Source of the DNA: Agelas oroides
Taxonomy: Eukaryota > Porifera > Demospongiae > Agelasida > Agelasidae
Reading direction: 5' to 3'
DNA: 64,000 nt
Assembly (NCBI GenBank): GCA_949130485.1
Contig: OX422197.1
Coordinates: 5,052,693-5,116,692, forward strand
In this document: positions 10,222 to 24,987 of the stretch, piece by piece
How the letters are laid out: each line of letters opens with the position of its first letter
Position numbering within the stretch: position 1 is the stretch's first letter
Program-made: the position numbers and the translations under genes
Notes under the pieces: generated by a model
The model's input: only the letters and a program-made list of their open reading frames with translations
Databases searched by the model: none
Told to the model about the DNA's origin: nothing

Positions 10222-12789
10222 TGCACTATTACCCTTGCAGGTACTTTTTTTATACACATCTATACTCACTATCTATGTCTATGACATAAGTGAAAACATA
10301 CTCAATGGAGTTTTGATGTCATATTCATGACAGAGTACTGTGGGCTTTCATTCTGCCTTATGCCATTGATCCAGATAATTGGATTTTAAAACCCAAGATC
10401 AGGAAGTGTTTACTTCCTGCTATTACCAACTGGCAGCTTTCTCCAACTGTGGCTGATTCAAGCCAGACTTCGCCTGTTCATTTACAGTGGTAGCTATAGT
10501 ATTTTAGAGATTCCACTATTATGAAACTCATAACAGAATAAACTCTGCACTGTCCAATAATGTCTTACTACAATGCTGAAATGGAACTTACATCTGTGTG
10601 GTTTGTTTGGACTAGTGTAAATCAGCAGCTTGAGATTTGACATCCAGCATTTCATCCAGGATATAGAGGATTGTGAGGACTGGTGGTTGTCTGGTTGTTG
10701 TTTCTAAGTGGCAGAGCACTGGGTTCCCTTCCTGACAACTACCGGCTTCTTCTTTTCTCTATTTTTCCACTTCATAGCAACAAAATCTCTTTAGGTGCAT
10801 ATGCACACTACAAAAACCACTCAGTTAAAGTAACCTTTGTATGGTTACTCCATGCATGCAGTCTCAGGGTTTATTTAACTGGTGAGCACTGGACAACAAG
10901 CATGCATTGTTCCTTTTCCTTGTCATGCATGTGAACTGTAAGACTCATGAACTATCTGTGGCCTACAGTATGTAAATTTAATGGCCTTTATAGCAACTTA
11001 AATTGTTGCAGTACTCCAAGTTCCAGATTGCAAAGGCATCCTCATGGCAACCAGCTATTGACAAATGCAAATCATATGCTTGGAGTACAACAAATATTAA
11101 GGACTGGGAAGTTACTTGCACCAAAGTTAAGCACAATACAGAGCAAAAGGCATCGTTCTCTTTCCTTGTGAACTGTAGGACTCATTAACTATCTTTGGCC
11201 AATCCCCAGCCCTTAGAGCAACTCCAAGCTCCAGATAGCAACGACAGTAGTTAAAGCATCCTTTGTTCAAGTGTAGCTACAATATCTATATCCCTCATGA
11301 CAGCCAGCTATGCATGGGCAAACACAAAGCACATGCATGAATACGCTACATAAACGGGGTTCATTCAAGTGTATACAAAAGACATTGTTTCCGTGTTAAC
11401 TGTAAAATATCGTTGGCCAAATTACAGTTCCCAGCTCTTGTACTCTAGTCTTAATTGATATGGCAATGGCTTTCCATCGTCATCACGACATGAGGTACAA
11501 TTATGTAGAAGGTGGGCCAACATACTGACACTAGAATAACCACACAAGAGGTTATTTTAACTGAGTAATTGTTTATGTGTATTTTCTTTTTTTTTTCTCC
11601 CTTGATTGCTGAGCTTCATAGATCAGAATTTGGCCTGCTGGTTTGTATCGTACCCAGATTTTTGTTTCTTTTTATTATGCCTAACCGCACTCCAAGTGGA
11701 AAGAAAACGGTGTACACTTTTCACATATGTAATTGCTCATGTACAGAAGCCAGAGTATAGATGGTGAAACCACTCAGTGCAGTTGGCAAACACTGTGGCT
11801 ACATGCTGAATAAAAAAGCTGAGGGAAGAAAGTAAAGGCCACACAAGTTCAGTGTACACAGTTGCATGACTTGTGTAAACTCTGTATTTTTTCCTTTCGA
11901 CTTGGGAGGCAAGAAATAAATTTTCCACACAAAACAGCCTGTTTTCCATCGTGCTTCATTAGAAGTGAATGTGCAAAATTTGCTGAATATTATACAACAT
12001 GTACAATAAGCATATATGAATGTCATCTATCTCTAGTGTGGAGCTAGCTCATGCTTGCACCAATCAACGAAGGAATTAGAGCTTGCGAACGGTCACAAAC
12101 CCTATCACATTAATACCAAACTCATTGGTGGAACAATTGTGAATGTCACCACAGCTCTTGTCATCTTCATTTCCCATTATATAGTTTTACCACAAACTTC
12201 TAGGGTGATGGCAGTGTGCAGTTGCATGATACTACAAATTAAGCAACCTAAGGTGCTTACCAATAACTGTGTGTGTGTAATCAATTTTTAAACTTAAGAA
12301 CGTCCAGAAACTAAAGTATAGACACAACAGCAGATAGCTAATTCATGTGGTAAATATTAGACCAAATTAATTAACCACTTCCTTCAGTGGTTACACTACC
12401 TCATGCCTCACAGACTCCAGAAGAGACTTCCTTACTTTTTGGACATCATATAATTATAGGCCAGTATGGACTTCCATGTCTTAAAAAATAAATAAATAAA
12501 TAAATATCAAGGTGAGTAGCAAATAGTCCTCTTTTCAGATAAGTTAAAAGTATGTACTATTGTTTTTGTTTTTTTTGCAAACGAATAAGGAAATGTGAAT
12601 CTTGGCTTGTTACTGCCTCACCATAGTATATATTATACATACCTGTGGATCTGCACCTTGTCACAAAAGCCTGTTATAAATTTCTGCAGTATAGGATCTA
12701 ACAATTATGTTGAGTGTGTCTGTGGTTTGTAGGAAGGAGGGTTGGGAATTAACATCCATACCTAACATCAAAGCAGTTTTTTGTTCAAT

Positions 12790-12972
12790 TCTAACCATTT
12801 AAGATCAGCTTTCAGCTTTCATTTCCTTGAGAGTCTAGGGAGGATACCATATATGGTAATTACCCACCAGTTTAATAAAGGTAGGAAGTCCTCTCATGCA
12901 GGGGTGGCTTCTAACCATTTAAGATCAGCTTTCAGCTTTCATTTCCTTGAGAGTCTAGGGAGGATACCATAT
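12790..12972 (+). repeat. Direct duplication upstream of copy 3
   Basis: The segment CTAACCATTTAAGATCAGC through TAGGGAGGATACCATAT occurs at about 12790-12853 and again at about 12912-12972, with a short spacer. Copy 2 has it once (about 5641-5702), and part of it precedes copy 1. It lies within 200 bp of the start codon and so could alter promoter or 5' UTR composition. Confidence 0.85.
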
Positions 12973-12995
12973 GAGTAACCTAACATTTTTACTAG

Positions 12996-14990
12996 ATGTG
13001 TTTGTTACAAGCAGTCATGACCAGTGTAGTATATGAAGTGGCAGCTTGTTTGCTGCTGTTGGTTGCTGTCAGAGGTACCAGTGTTCAGCCAAAACAGATT
13101 GTCTACGTTGATGAAGTGAATGGGACACTAGATCCAAGTTCTTGGACAAATAAAGCAGAATCTCTACATCATGTGGAACTGCACAATTCTCCTCTAGTGG
13201 TTGTGAAGCATGGCTGTAAGTGTGAAGAACTCCAGGAATCAGCAGCTGATGTACCTCATGATTCACAATGTCCCACCTGGTTCTTCCCTGATCCCTCCTC
13301 AAATGACTCGTGTAGATGTGGAGATAGCGTTAATGATGCTGTCAGATGTAATGAATCAACGAAAGAGACATCTATACTTGACTGCTACTGCATGACATAC
13401 AACAAATCAACTGGGCCAGTTGTCGGTGCTTGCTTCTACAATTGCATGCGGGAGTTATACTATTTGTTGCCATCTGATGTCACAGAGCTTAATAACTATA
13501 TGTGTGGGTACTTCAACCGAGCAGGACAACTCTGTGGAAAATGCAAGGATAACTATAGCATACCAGTTTACTCATATGATTTAAAGTGTGTGCGGTGCTC
13601 TATTAGTCCCTTCAACTGGGTGAAGTACATCTTAGCTGCTTTCCTTCCACTCACAGTGTTTTTGGTTCTGGTTGTGAGTTGCAGGCTCAGTGCTACTTCA
13701 CCAAAACTACTTGCATTTGTCTTCTTTAGTCAGTGTTTTGCAATAGGGCCAAATGTGCGCATTGTGTTAGCATTAACAGAAACAGTTCCTTACCCCATTG
13801 CGGCAAGTTTACAAAAGGTCGTATTTACTCTATATGGGATCTGGAACTTGGACTTCTTTCGCACTCTGCTGCCTCACATTTGTGTTAATGTAGACACACT
13901 GCAAGCTTTAGCACTTGACTATGCTATAGCCTTCTATCCCCTGATTCTGCTTGTAGTAACATACATCCTCATTCAAGTTCACATCTGCAATTTCAGGGTC
14001 ATTACGTTCATGTGTAGACCATTCCACAGGTGTGCAAATTGCCTTAGAAACCAGTGGGACGTGAGGACCTCCATCGTTGAGGCTTTTGCCACCTTCCTTC
14101 TCCTGTCATATGTGAAGCTTCTCAGTGTCTCATTCGATCTCCTCGTCCCAACAAATGTGTACAATGTAAATGGTAGCTCATTGGGACTGTATCTGTACTA
14201 TGATGCAACAATTGAGTACTTTGGTGATGAACACCTGCCTTATGGTGTCTTAGCTGTGTTTGTCATGCTGGTCTTCATTCTCTTTCCTATGCTACTTCTG
14301 CTACTTTATCCAATGCGGTGTTTTCAGCGGTGTCTTGGCTGCATAGGAGTGAGGTGGCATGCTCTTCCCATCTTCATCGATGCATTCCAGGGCTACTACA
14401 AAGATGGAACTAATGGGACTCGAGACTGCCGGTGTTTTGCTGCTGCCTTTCTTCTTGCCCGGATTTTACTTTTCATAATCTTTACTCTCACTCAAACAAC
14501 ACTGTTCTATGGTGCAGCACTGCTGGTTTTTATACTGTTGGTAATGGCAATAGTCATTGTGCAACCTTACAAACCTAGATTTTCAACATATAATGCTGTG
14601 GACTCGGTGCTAGTTCTTCTAATGGCTTTGTGGTGCGCTACTGCTGTGTGTATCACTATTGCCGGACTGAAAGCTCACCAGTTGGTAACAACATTTCTTT
14701 TACTTACATTCATAGTAGAACTGCTACCCCTCTTCTATGTGTCCTGTGTTACCCTGCATTGGATGTGTTCCAGAGGACAGTTTGGGCGGAGGATGGTAGG
14801 AAGGGTGTGTGACTGGATTGGAAGAAACCGCAGGCAGTCATTTGCTGCTGGTTCAGAGGAATCCCTTCCTGACAGGCTAATCAACCCAGATGAATACGAG
14901 GAAGACCTCACAGATCCAGTAGCTGTACAGTTTGAAGACAACTTGAGTTGTCATTCTTCTAACTCTAATGCGATTGAAACTACATACTGA
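12996..14990 (+). CDS. Multi-pass cysteine-rich membrane protein, copy 3 (664 aa, intact)
   Basis: Same length and architecture as the gene at 5716: signal peptide, glycosylated cysteine-rich ectodomain, about ten hydrophobic segments and an acidic Ser-rich tail. I count about 18 amino-acid differences from copy 2. None falls in the first 170 or so residues. They cluster around the juxtamembrane cysteine module (LNNYMCGYFNR here versus LNKNMCGYLNR), the membrane segments and the tail. The first ~500 bp of the two coding sequences look identical, which suggests recent gene conversion or selection. Function unknown; probably a plasma-membrane protein. The ATG at 12996 matches that of copy 2. 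Confidence 0.85.
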   Translation: MCLLQAVMTSVVYEVAACLLLLVAVRGTSVQPKQIVYVDEVNGTLDPSSWTNKAESLHHVELHNSPLVVVKHGCKCEELQESAADVPHDSQCPTWFFPDPSSNDSCRCGDSVNDAVRCNESTKETSILDCYCMTYNKSTGPVVGACFYNCMRELYYLLPSDVTELNNYMCGYFNRAGQLCGKCKDNYSIPVYSYDLKCVRCSISPFNWVKYILAAFLPLTVFLVLVVSCRLSATSPKLLAFVFFSQCFAIGPNVRIVLALTETVPYPIAASLQKVVFTLYGIWNLDFFRTLLPHICVNVDTLQALALDYAIAFYPLILLVVTYILIQVHICNFRVITFMCRPFHRCANCLRNQWDVRTSIVEAFATFLLLSYVKLLSVSFDLLVPTNVYNVNGSSLGLYLYYDATIEYFGDEHLPYGVLAVFVMLVFILFPMLLLLLYPMRCFQRCLGCIGVRWHALPIFIDAFQGYYKDGTNGTRDCRCFAAAFLLARILLFIIFTLTQTTLFYGAALLVFILLVMAIVIVQPYKPRFSTYNAVDSVLVLLMALWCATAVCITIAGLKAHQLVTTFLLLTFIVELLPLFYVSCVTLHWMCSRGQFGRRMVGRVCDWIGRNRRQSFAAGSEESLPDRLINPDEYEEDLTDPVAVQFEDNLSCHSSNSNAIETTY

Positions 14991-16111
14991 CACAGCTGTG
15001 ATTTTCTGTAGCTAACTGCATCTGTCGTAGTCATATGATATTCAAGTTAGATGTTGAATTCTTGTTGTTGTATATGTACTCGAGGTTAATTGCTGTTTAA
15101 AGATTTCAGATTTTATCGTGACTCTGTGATGTGCAAACATTCCTGTTGGTGTTCTCTTCTGACTCAACTGCTCTACTTGTCCTTATTTGGTCTGGCCAAC
15201 ACCATCCTATTGCAGAAACAGTTCATTTGCTCCCAACGTGTTTCATGTCCCTGAATTAGGTGTGTATGCCATGCATTGAACTAATCTATTTTCAAGCTAT
15301 GTATTCTTGGATGCACTTGTGTTTGAGTGTGCAAATTTGCATTCTTGTGGTCAAGGTTGTATACATGCATACACCTAATGCTGTAAAAGGGATATACACA
15401 CATGACAGTGTTTAGTAACCATGACAATATATGACAACCTGCTACCCAAGTTCATGATATTAGTTCCAATGAGAATTCTGTGATGCTCCTAAATCATGAA
15501 TGAAACTTTCAGACCTTAAGATGTTTCCCACAGTAGTGACATTGTCCATTTCCTGGCTTGTGTATCACCTTTGTCTCTGTTTGTCCTGACACCTCTTTCA
15601 TGAAGTTGTAATTACTGTCAGTGAGGTCATGCTCACACTTAGGCCATTTCCTTGCCTTTTGCTTAGGATATTGTGCAATATAATTGGTTATTAGAACATT
15701 TTGACTTTTGTGTATTTAAGCAGCCTGTGTTGTCCATGCATATAGAGCTCCTTGGTTGTCTTGCAATACACTAGTCTTTCTCATAGAAGAATAATTGGCA
15801 GTTTGAAGTGACCTTTCACAAGGGAATTTAGTAAGCACCAGTGCAATTGATTATTTACCATTGGTAGAGTATTAAAATAGCTGGACCACTTGCATGGATA
15901 TCTTGTAAGAGAGTACAGTACCACTCTGCGGTGTGCTGACAATAGATCTGACCGTTTGCCGAAAACTTCAATAGCAGACACCTAAAATAGTTGCTTGACA
16001 GCTAGAAATGTGAGTGGTCCAGGCACTTTTGCACATGATACAAAAAGTGAAATCCATCAGCACCATTAATAGCTTCATAGTGAAGCTTCAAAAGTCACTG
16101 ATTTTGCTTTT
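14991..16111. other. 3' flank of copy 3
   Basis: Non-coding text paralogous to 7711-8854. No gene seen. Confidence 0.5.
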
Positions 16112-16435
16112 TGTTATTTTTGCTTTCACTCAAACAGGAATGTTTTATGGTGCAGCACTGCTGGCTTTTATACCTCCGGCAATACTCAAAGCATAGGCGT
16201 AGGAAAGACTTTTTGATTGGGGGGGGGGGGGGGGGCACTCTTGAAACTACACATAGAGTAGTGAGCAATTTATATAACAATTTATGAAAACTTTGGGGGG
16301 GGGGGGGGGCACATGCCCCCGGTGCCCCCCCCGGTTCCTACGCCTATGAATAGGAATATGAGGAAGACCTCACAGATCCAGTAGCTGTACAGTTTGAAGA
16401 TAACTTGAGTTGTCAATCTTCTAACTCTAATGTGA
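16112..16435 (+). pseudogene. 3' fragment of the membrane-protein family (unit 2 relic)
   Basis: Counterpart of the relic at 8855-9494, with the same TQTGMFYGAALL-like codons and the same inserted TIR element. About 300 bp between GGAATA and the EEDLTDPVAVQFEDNL-like codons are deleted, so the tail follows the insertion directly. Confidence 0.8.
16192..16348. mobile_element. Short TIR element with G-rich core, second copy
   Basis: CATAGGCGTAGGAA at the left end and TTCCTACGCCTATG at the right, with G runs of about 16-17 bases. Paralogous to 8943-9086 through the segmental duplication, not an independent insertion. Confidence 0.75.
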
Positions 16436-16436
16436 T

Positions 16437-16733
16437 TTGTACAGCACTATGTGACTGTCATCATACTAGGAACTGAACAAAGAAAACAACGTTACTGACA
16501 TGCAGCTATTGGCCCAGACCAAATAGAGAGAAGCAGAGATTGACACCAACAGGAATGATTTGGACACATGGTATAAATTAATTATAAGCTAAACCATCAA
16601 AATCAAAGTGAGCTATAAACAGCAACAAGAAGAATTGGAATTCAATATTTAAATGCTGTGTGCATGACTCTGACAGGTGCAGTTGGCTACAGAGAATCCT
16701 CTCCTGCAGTTGTGTCAGTATGCAGTTTCATAC
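16437..16733 (-). repeat. Inverted counterpart of 9480-9766
   Basis: Reads as the reverse complement of 9480-9766 with a few mismatches, inside otherwise collinear duplication units. Confidence 0.8.
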
Positions 16734-17199
16734 TAACAATGTGTAAACCAGCTATCCATGCATCAGGCAAGTAACAGTTTGAGTAAAAGTAATGAACACA
16801 TATCCTCATACCAATGCAGGAGATCATGTGCCAGGTATGATTGTCAGTGTGTTACCTATTCATGTAACAGAATCCTGATTTTTCTCCACAACTGCGAGAT
16901 AAAATCTGGGAGTGGCCTAGGAACGAGGCTAACCTGCAAGCACAAGAGAACACCTTCTCTTCAGCAAGCCATTCCCAGCATAGCCTGTGAGTCAGGTCTT
17001 GATCCTTCATGCAACCATTTAACTCCAGAGTACATACAGCTTACATTCCATGCTGAGATCCTGAGCCCATAAAAACAAGCCTCCCTGCACCTGCACTTTG
17101 CATAATTTTAGTTGAGATCTTACAACATTGCTGTGATACAAATACACACGGAAGTTGGATGCAAGAATGTGAAAACAAGCACAGTCACGTGCTACCATT

Positions 17200-17640
17200 C
17201 AGCCAAAGCAGGTTATCTACATGACGAAGTAAACGGGACACTAGATTAAAGTTCTTGGAAGAATGGAACAAAACTTATGGCATTTCTGACTTTTCTGCCC
17301 ACGGATGACATGGACTTACCTCTGAGACAGGGGGCTGCATGCCATATTTGTTAAACAAAAGCTATAGGAACAAACCCTATAGGCGGTGTCGAATTGCACA
17401 GTTCTACTCTAGTATATATATAGTTGTGAAACATGAGGAGCTCCTGTAGCTACTGCCCCTCATCATTCACAATGTCCCACCTGGTATTTCCTTAGCAACT
17501 CCTTGAATGGCACATGCAGATGTGAAAAGGATGTTCGTGGTATAATTGTCAGATGTAATTGAAAAAGAAGCCTCAATACTTAACTATCAACAGGGCCAGC
17601 AGTTGGTGCTTGCTTCTACAACTGCTTGAATCCCATGGTA
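17200..17640 (+). pseudogene. N-terminal fragment of the membrane-protein family, degenerate
   Basis: Codons match QPKQVIY, DEVNGTLD and SSWKN at about 17203-17260. After unrelated text, they match VVVKH, SQCPTW and ATCRCE-like ectodomain pieces at about 17390-17600, then GPAVGACFYNCL. In-frame stops and a large interruption show that it is dead. It marks the 3' end of the gene array before RPS5. Confidence 0.75.
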
Positions 17641-17931
17641 AAAAAATTTGGTTCGTAAATCCTTTTCTACCATCCATTATAGGCCAGTGATAATCATACC
17701 AATCTTGGGAGACACATGCAATGGTATTATGGCTTCTCAGTTGGCTTCTGCATAAATGAAGAGGAAGGTTATCTGTTACCAACTTGAGCTCGGAAAATAA
17801 CTTGCCGACATTTCAACTGAATGCTCCAGTCATCATCAGGTGCCACTCTTCAATGGTATTATTCTCAGTCAAAATCTCATTTCAATGTTGCAAATACTTA
17901 AGTATAGTTTCAGTGTGATAACAAATGGTGT

Positions 17932-22946
<5,015 letters not shown>

Positions 22947-23214
22947 CTGGGGGAAAGGGTGGTAGTCTCATTCACAGACAGCATTCTTTGCACCCGCAGA
23001 AAAAATGTGTCTGATCAACTCCCAATTTTGTTTTGTGTTCAAATGTGCCAGAATACTGATGCATTGCTTTTTTCTCATGACACCACTGAATATTACGTTC
23101 CACATGGGAAGAGCAGCATACCGCTTTATTTTAACATTATAGCACACATACATGTACAACTAGCAACAGGGTTTATCAGCCAGGGTAGCTACACAGGCAT
23201 GGGCTAAGATTCAC

Positions 23215-23615
23215 ACAGAAACCATGAGCTAAGTCCCTGTTGTGAATGAGCATCATTCATGCGTGACCCTTCTCCTGAAGTAACCTCTGCCAGCCACCGT
23301 GTCTTACTGAGCCACCTGCCTTCACACAGTCTGTCATGGTAAGTAAGCTCAGGTAGTGTACAGAAACGAGAAGTAAGTTGCCATGCGTGCTTCAATCTCA
23401 GTTGTCTTTGCCATCTCTTTCACCTCAACGCTACAGTCTGGCAGTAGCCTTTCGCACTTGCAAAGTGCACATGGCCATGGACGTTCAACTTTCGAAAATA
23501 CATGTGCTTATTTAAAATTAATGGTAAGTGGCCGCAAACAAGAAAACAAGCATACACATGAATGTGCACAATGTAATCTCGCTAGTGTCGGGCTTGTTCA
23601 GGCTCACCCCAAACG
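23215..23615. repeat. Intronic repeat, copy B (upstream of RPS5 ATG)
   Basis: Diverged direct copy of 22270-22660. It lies upstream of the RPS5 start, inside the inferred 5' UTR intron. Confidence 0.55.
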
Positions 23616-24254
23616 TTGGTATGTCACATAAACTGGATTATGTCTATTTTCCCGCTTAGCAAAAAGTAGTCTGGGTACAAGACTAGAAGGAGAGGAAGAG
23701 AGGAGGCTGCAACTTGTTAAAATAATGATGTGTTTTCTGCGCCACATGTCCCAGCCAAATCTTTGAACTGCATCTTTGTGTATACTAATACCTGTCCAAT
23801 GGTGTAGAAGCAAAAATTTCTGTTCCCTGTAGCTACATTGCCAATAGGAGGTGTGTCCCTGAAATAGTCTACACTTGGTAAGTTCGTGAGCAAACATGCT
23901 TCCGGATAAAAAGTGATGTCTAGTGAACTGTATCTACAAGCCATGTCCCAATGGAATGCCAGGATGATGTAACCAGTTGTGAAGTGTGTATGCTTTGTGA
24001 GAAGTATAGCTGGTGCTCCTTCAGTAGCAGAAAAAATGCCTTAGCTCTCAAACAAATTTTTTAGTGGGAATACTGCATCTACAATACAATCTAGTAGGCG
24101 TGACCTACGAATAATTGTGTGCTTTACACGTGACTGATTCAATAATTGCGTTCCAGATGTTCACATGAAGTGGTCCTAAGTCTCCAGACCTTTCCTCCGT
24201 GTGCTAATACTGAAAGCGATCGGTGCTGTGGAACGGAAAGGGTTTAGCTTGCGA

Positions 24255-24470
24255 GACTAGACCAAATGGGAGTAGACCAAATGTGAGTAGACTAAATGTG
24301 AGTAGACCAAATGGAAGTAGACCAAATGTGAGTAGACCAAATGGGAGTAGACCAAATGTGAGTAGACCAAATGGGAGTAGACCAAATGGGAGTAGACCAA
24401 ATGGGAGTAGACCAAATGGGAGTAGACCAAATGGGAGTAGACCAAATGGGAGTAGACCAAGTGGGAAGAC
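24255..24470 (+). repeat. 15-bp tandem repeat, about 14 copies
   Basis: The unit is GAGTAGACCAAATGG, with G/T variation at one position (AAATGG/AAATGTG). It has no stop codon in several frames and encodes NGSRP on plus and HLVYS on minus, so the open frames there are a by-product. It lies in the RPS5 5' UTR intron. Confidence 0.9.
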
Positions 24471-24788
24471 ACCCTAGCTACTAATGATGGGCCAGAACAA
24501 AGTTCGTATACCTAAGTATGAACTAGCCTATTTTTTTGGTAGAAGGGAGTTAGATTTGGCTTACAAGACTAATTTTTGGTCCTGTATCAAACTTCATCCG
24601 GTTAGGAAGAATGAAATTGACAGCCAATACTACTACTTCAATCTGTGTTTGATTCCAACTACCTACAGCCCTCATTGCATCTCCTAAAATAAATTAGCTG
24701 AACGCATTTTAAACACACGTAAATTTTAACTGTCATCTTATCATTACTACAAGCTAACAATCATGCAAAGATGTACACTGTAACTCAC

Positions 24789-24828
24789 CTCAATCAATTG
24801 TCCTGCAAAGGCCACGAGGACTTTAAAT
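24789..24828 (-). other. Candidate 5' UTR exon of RPS5
   Basis: On the minus strand, CTCGTGGCCTTTGCAGG through GATTGAG is followed by GTGAGTTACA, a strong donor. RPS5 needs an upstream non-coding exon because a splice acceptor lies directly at its ATG, and this donor is the best one before the next gene. The exact transcription start cannot be seen. Confidence 0.45.
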
Positions 24829-24987
24829 TTTTTTCTACGCGCATGCGTGTTGCTATATTGCGGATAAAACATTTACGGTAAGTAGTGTATTAGTCTTGTT
24901 CCCAGTTCACGTACCACAGCCATTGTGTTGAGATTGGGAACGAGGCACGACTGCACCCAGCAGTAGGCGGGGCACATCTCGATAAAC
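24829..24987. promoter_or_regulatory. Probable divergent promoter, RPS5 / CARD-NB-ARC
   Basis: About 160 bp separate the inferred RPS5 first exon (minus) from the ATG at 24988 (plus). It contains CGCGCATGCGTG, a palindromic NRF1-like motif typical of divergent housekeeping promoters, and no TATA box in a convincing place. Confidence 0.4.

Larger units (their letters stand above)
10015..16986. repeat. Tandem segmental duplication, unit 2
   Basis: Second copy of the block at 2403-10014, carrying the membrane-protein gene at 12996. It lacks the 507-bp piggyBac-like insert. It has an extra upstream tandem repeat (12790-12972), longer G runs in the small TIR element, a deletion of about 300 bp in the gene relic, and the 290-bp inversion. 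Confidence 0.85.
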
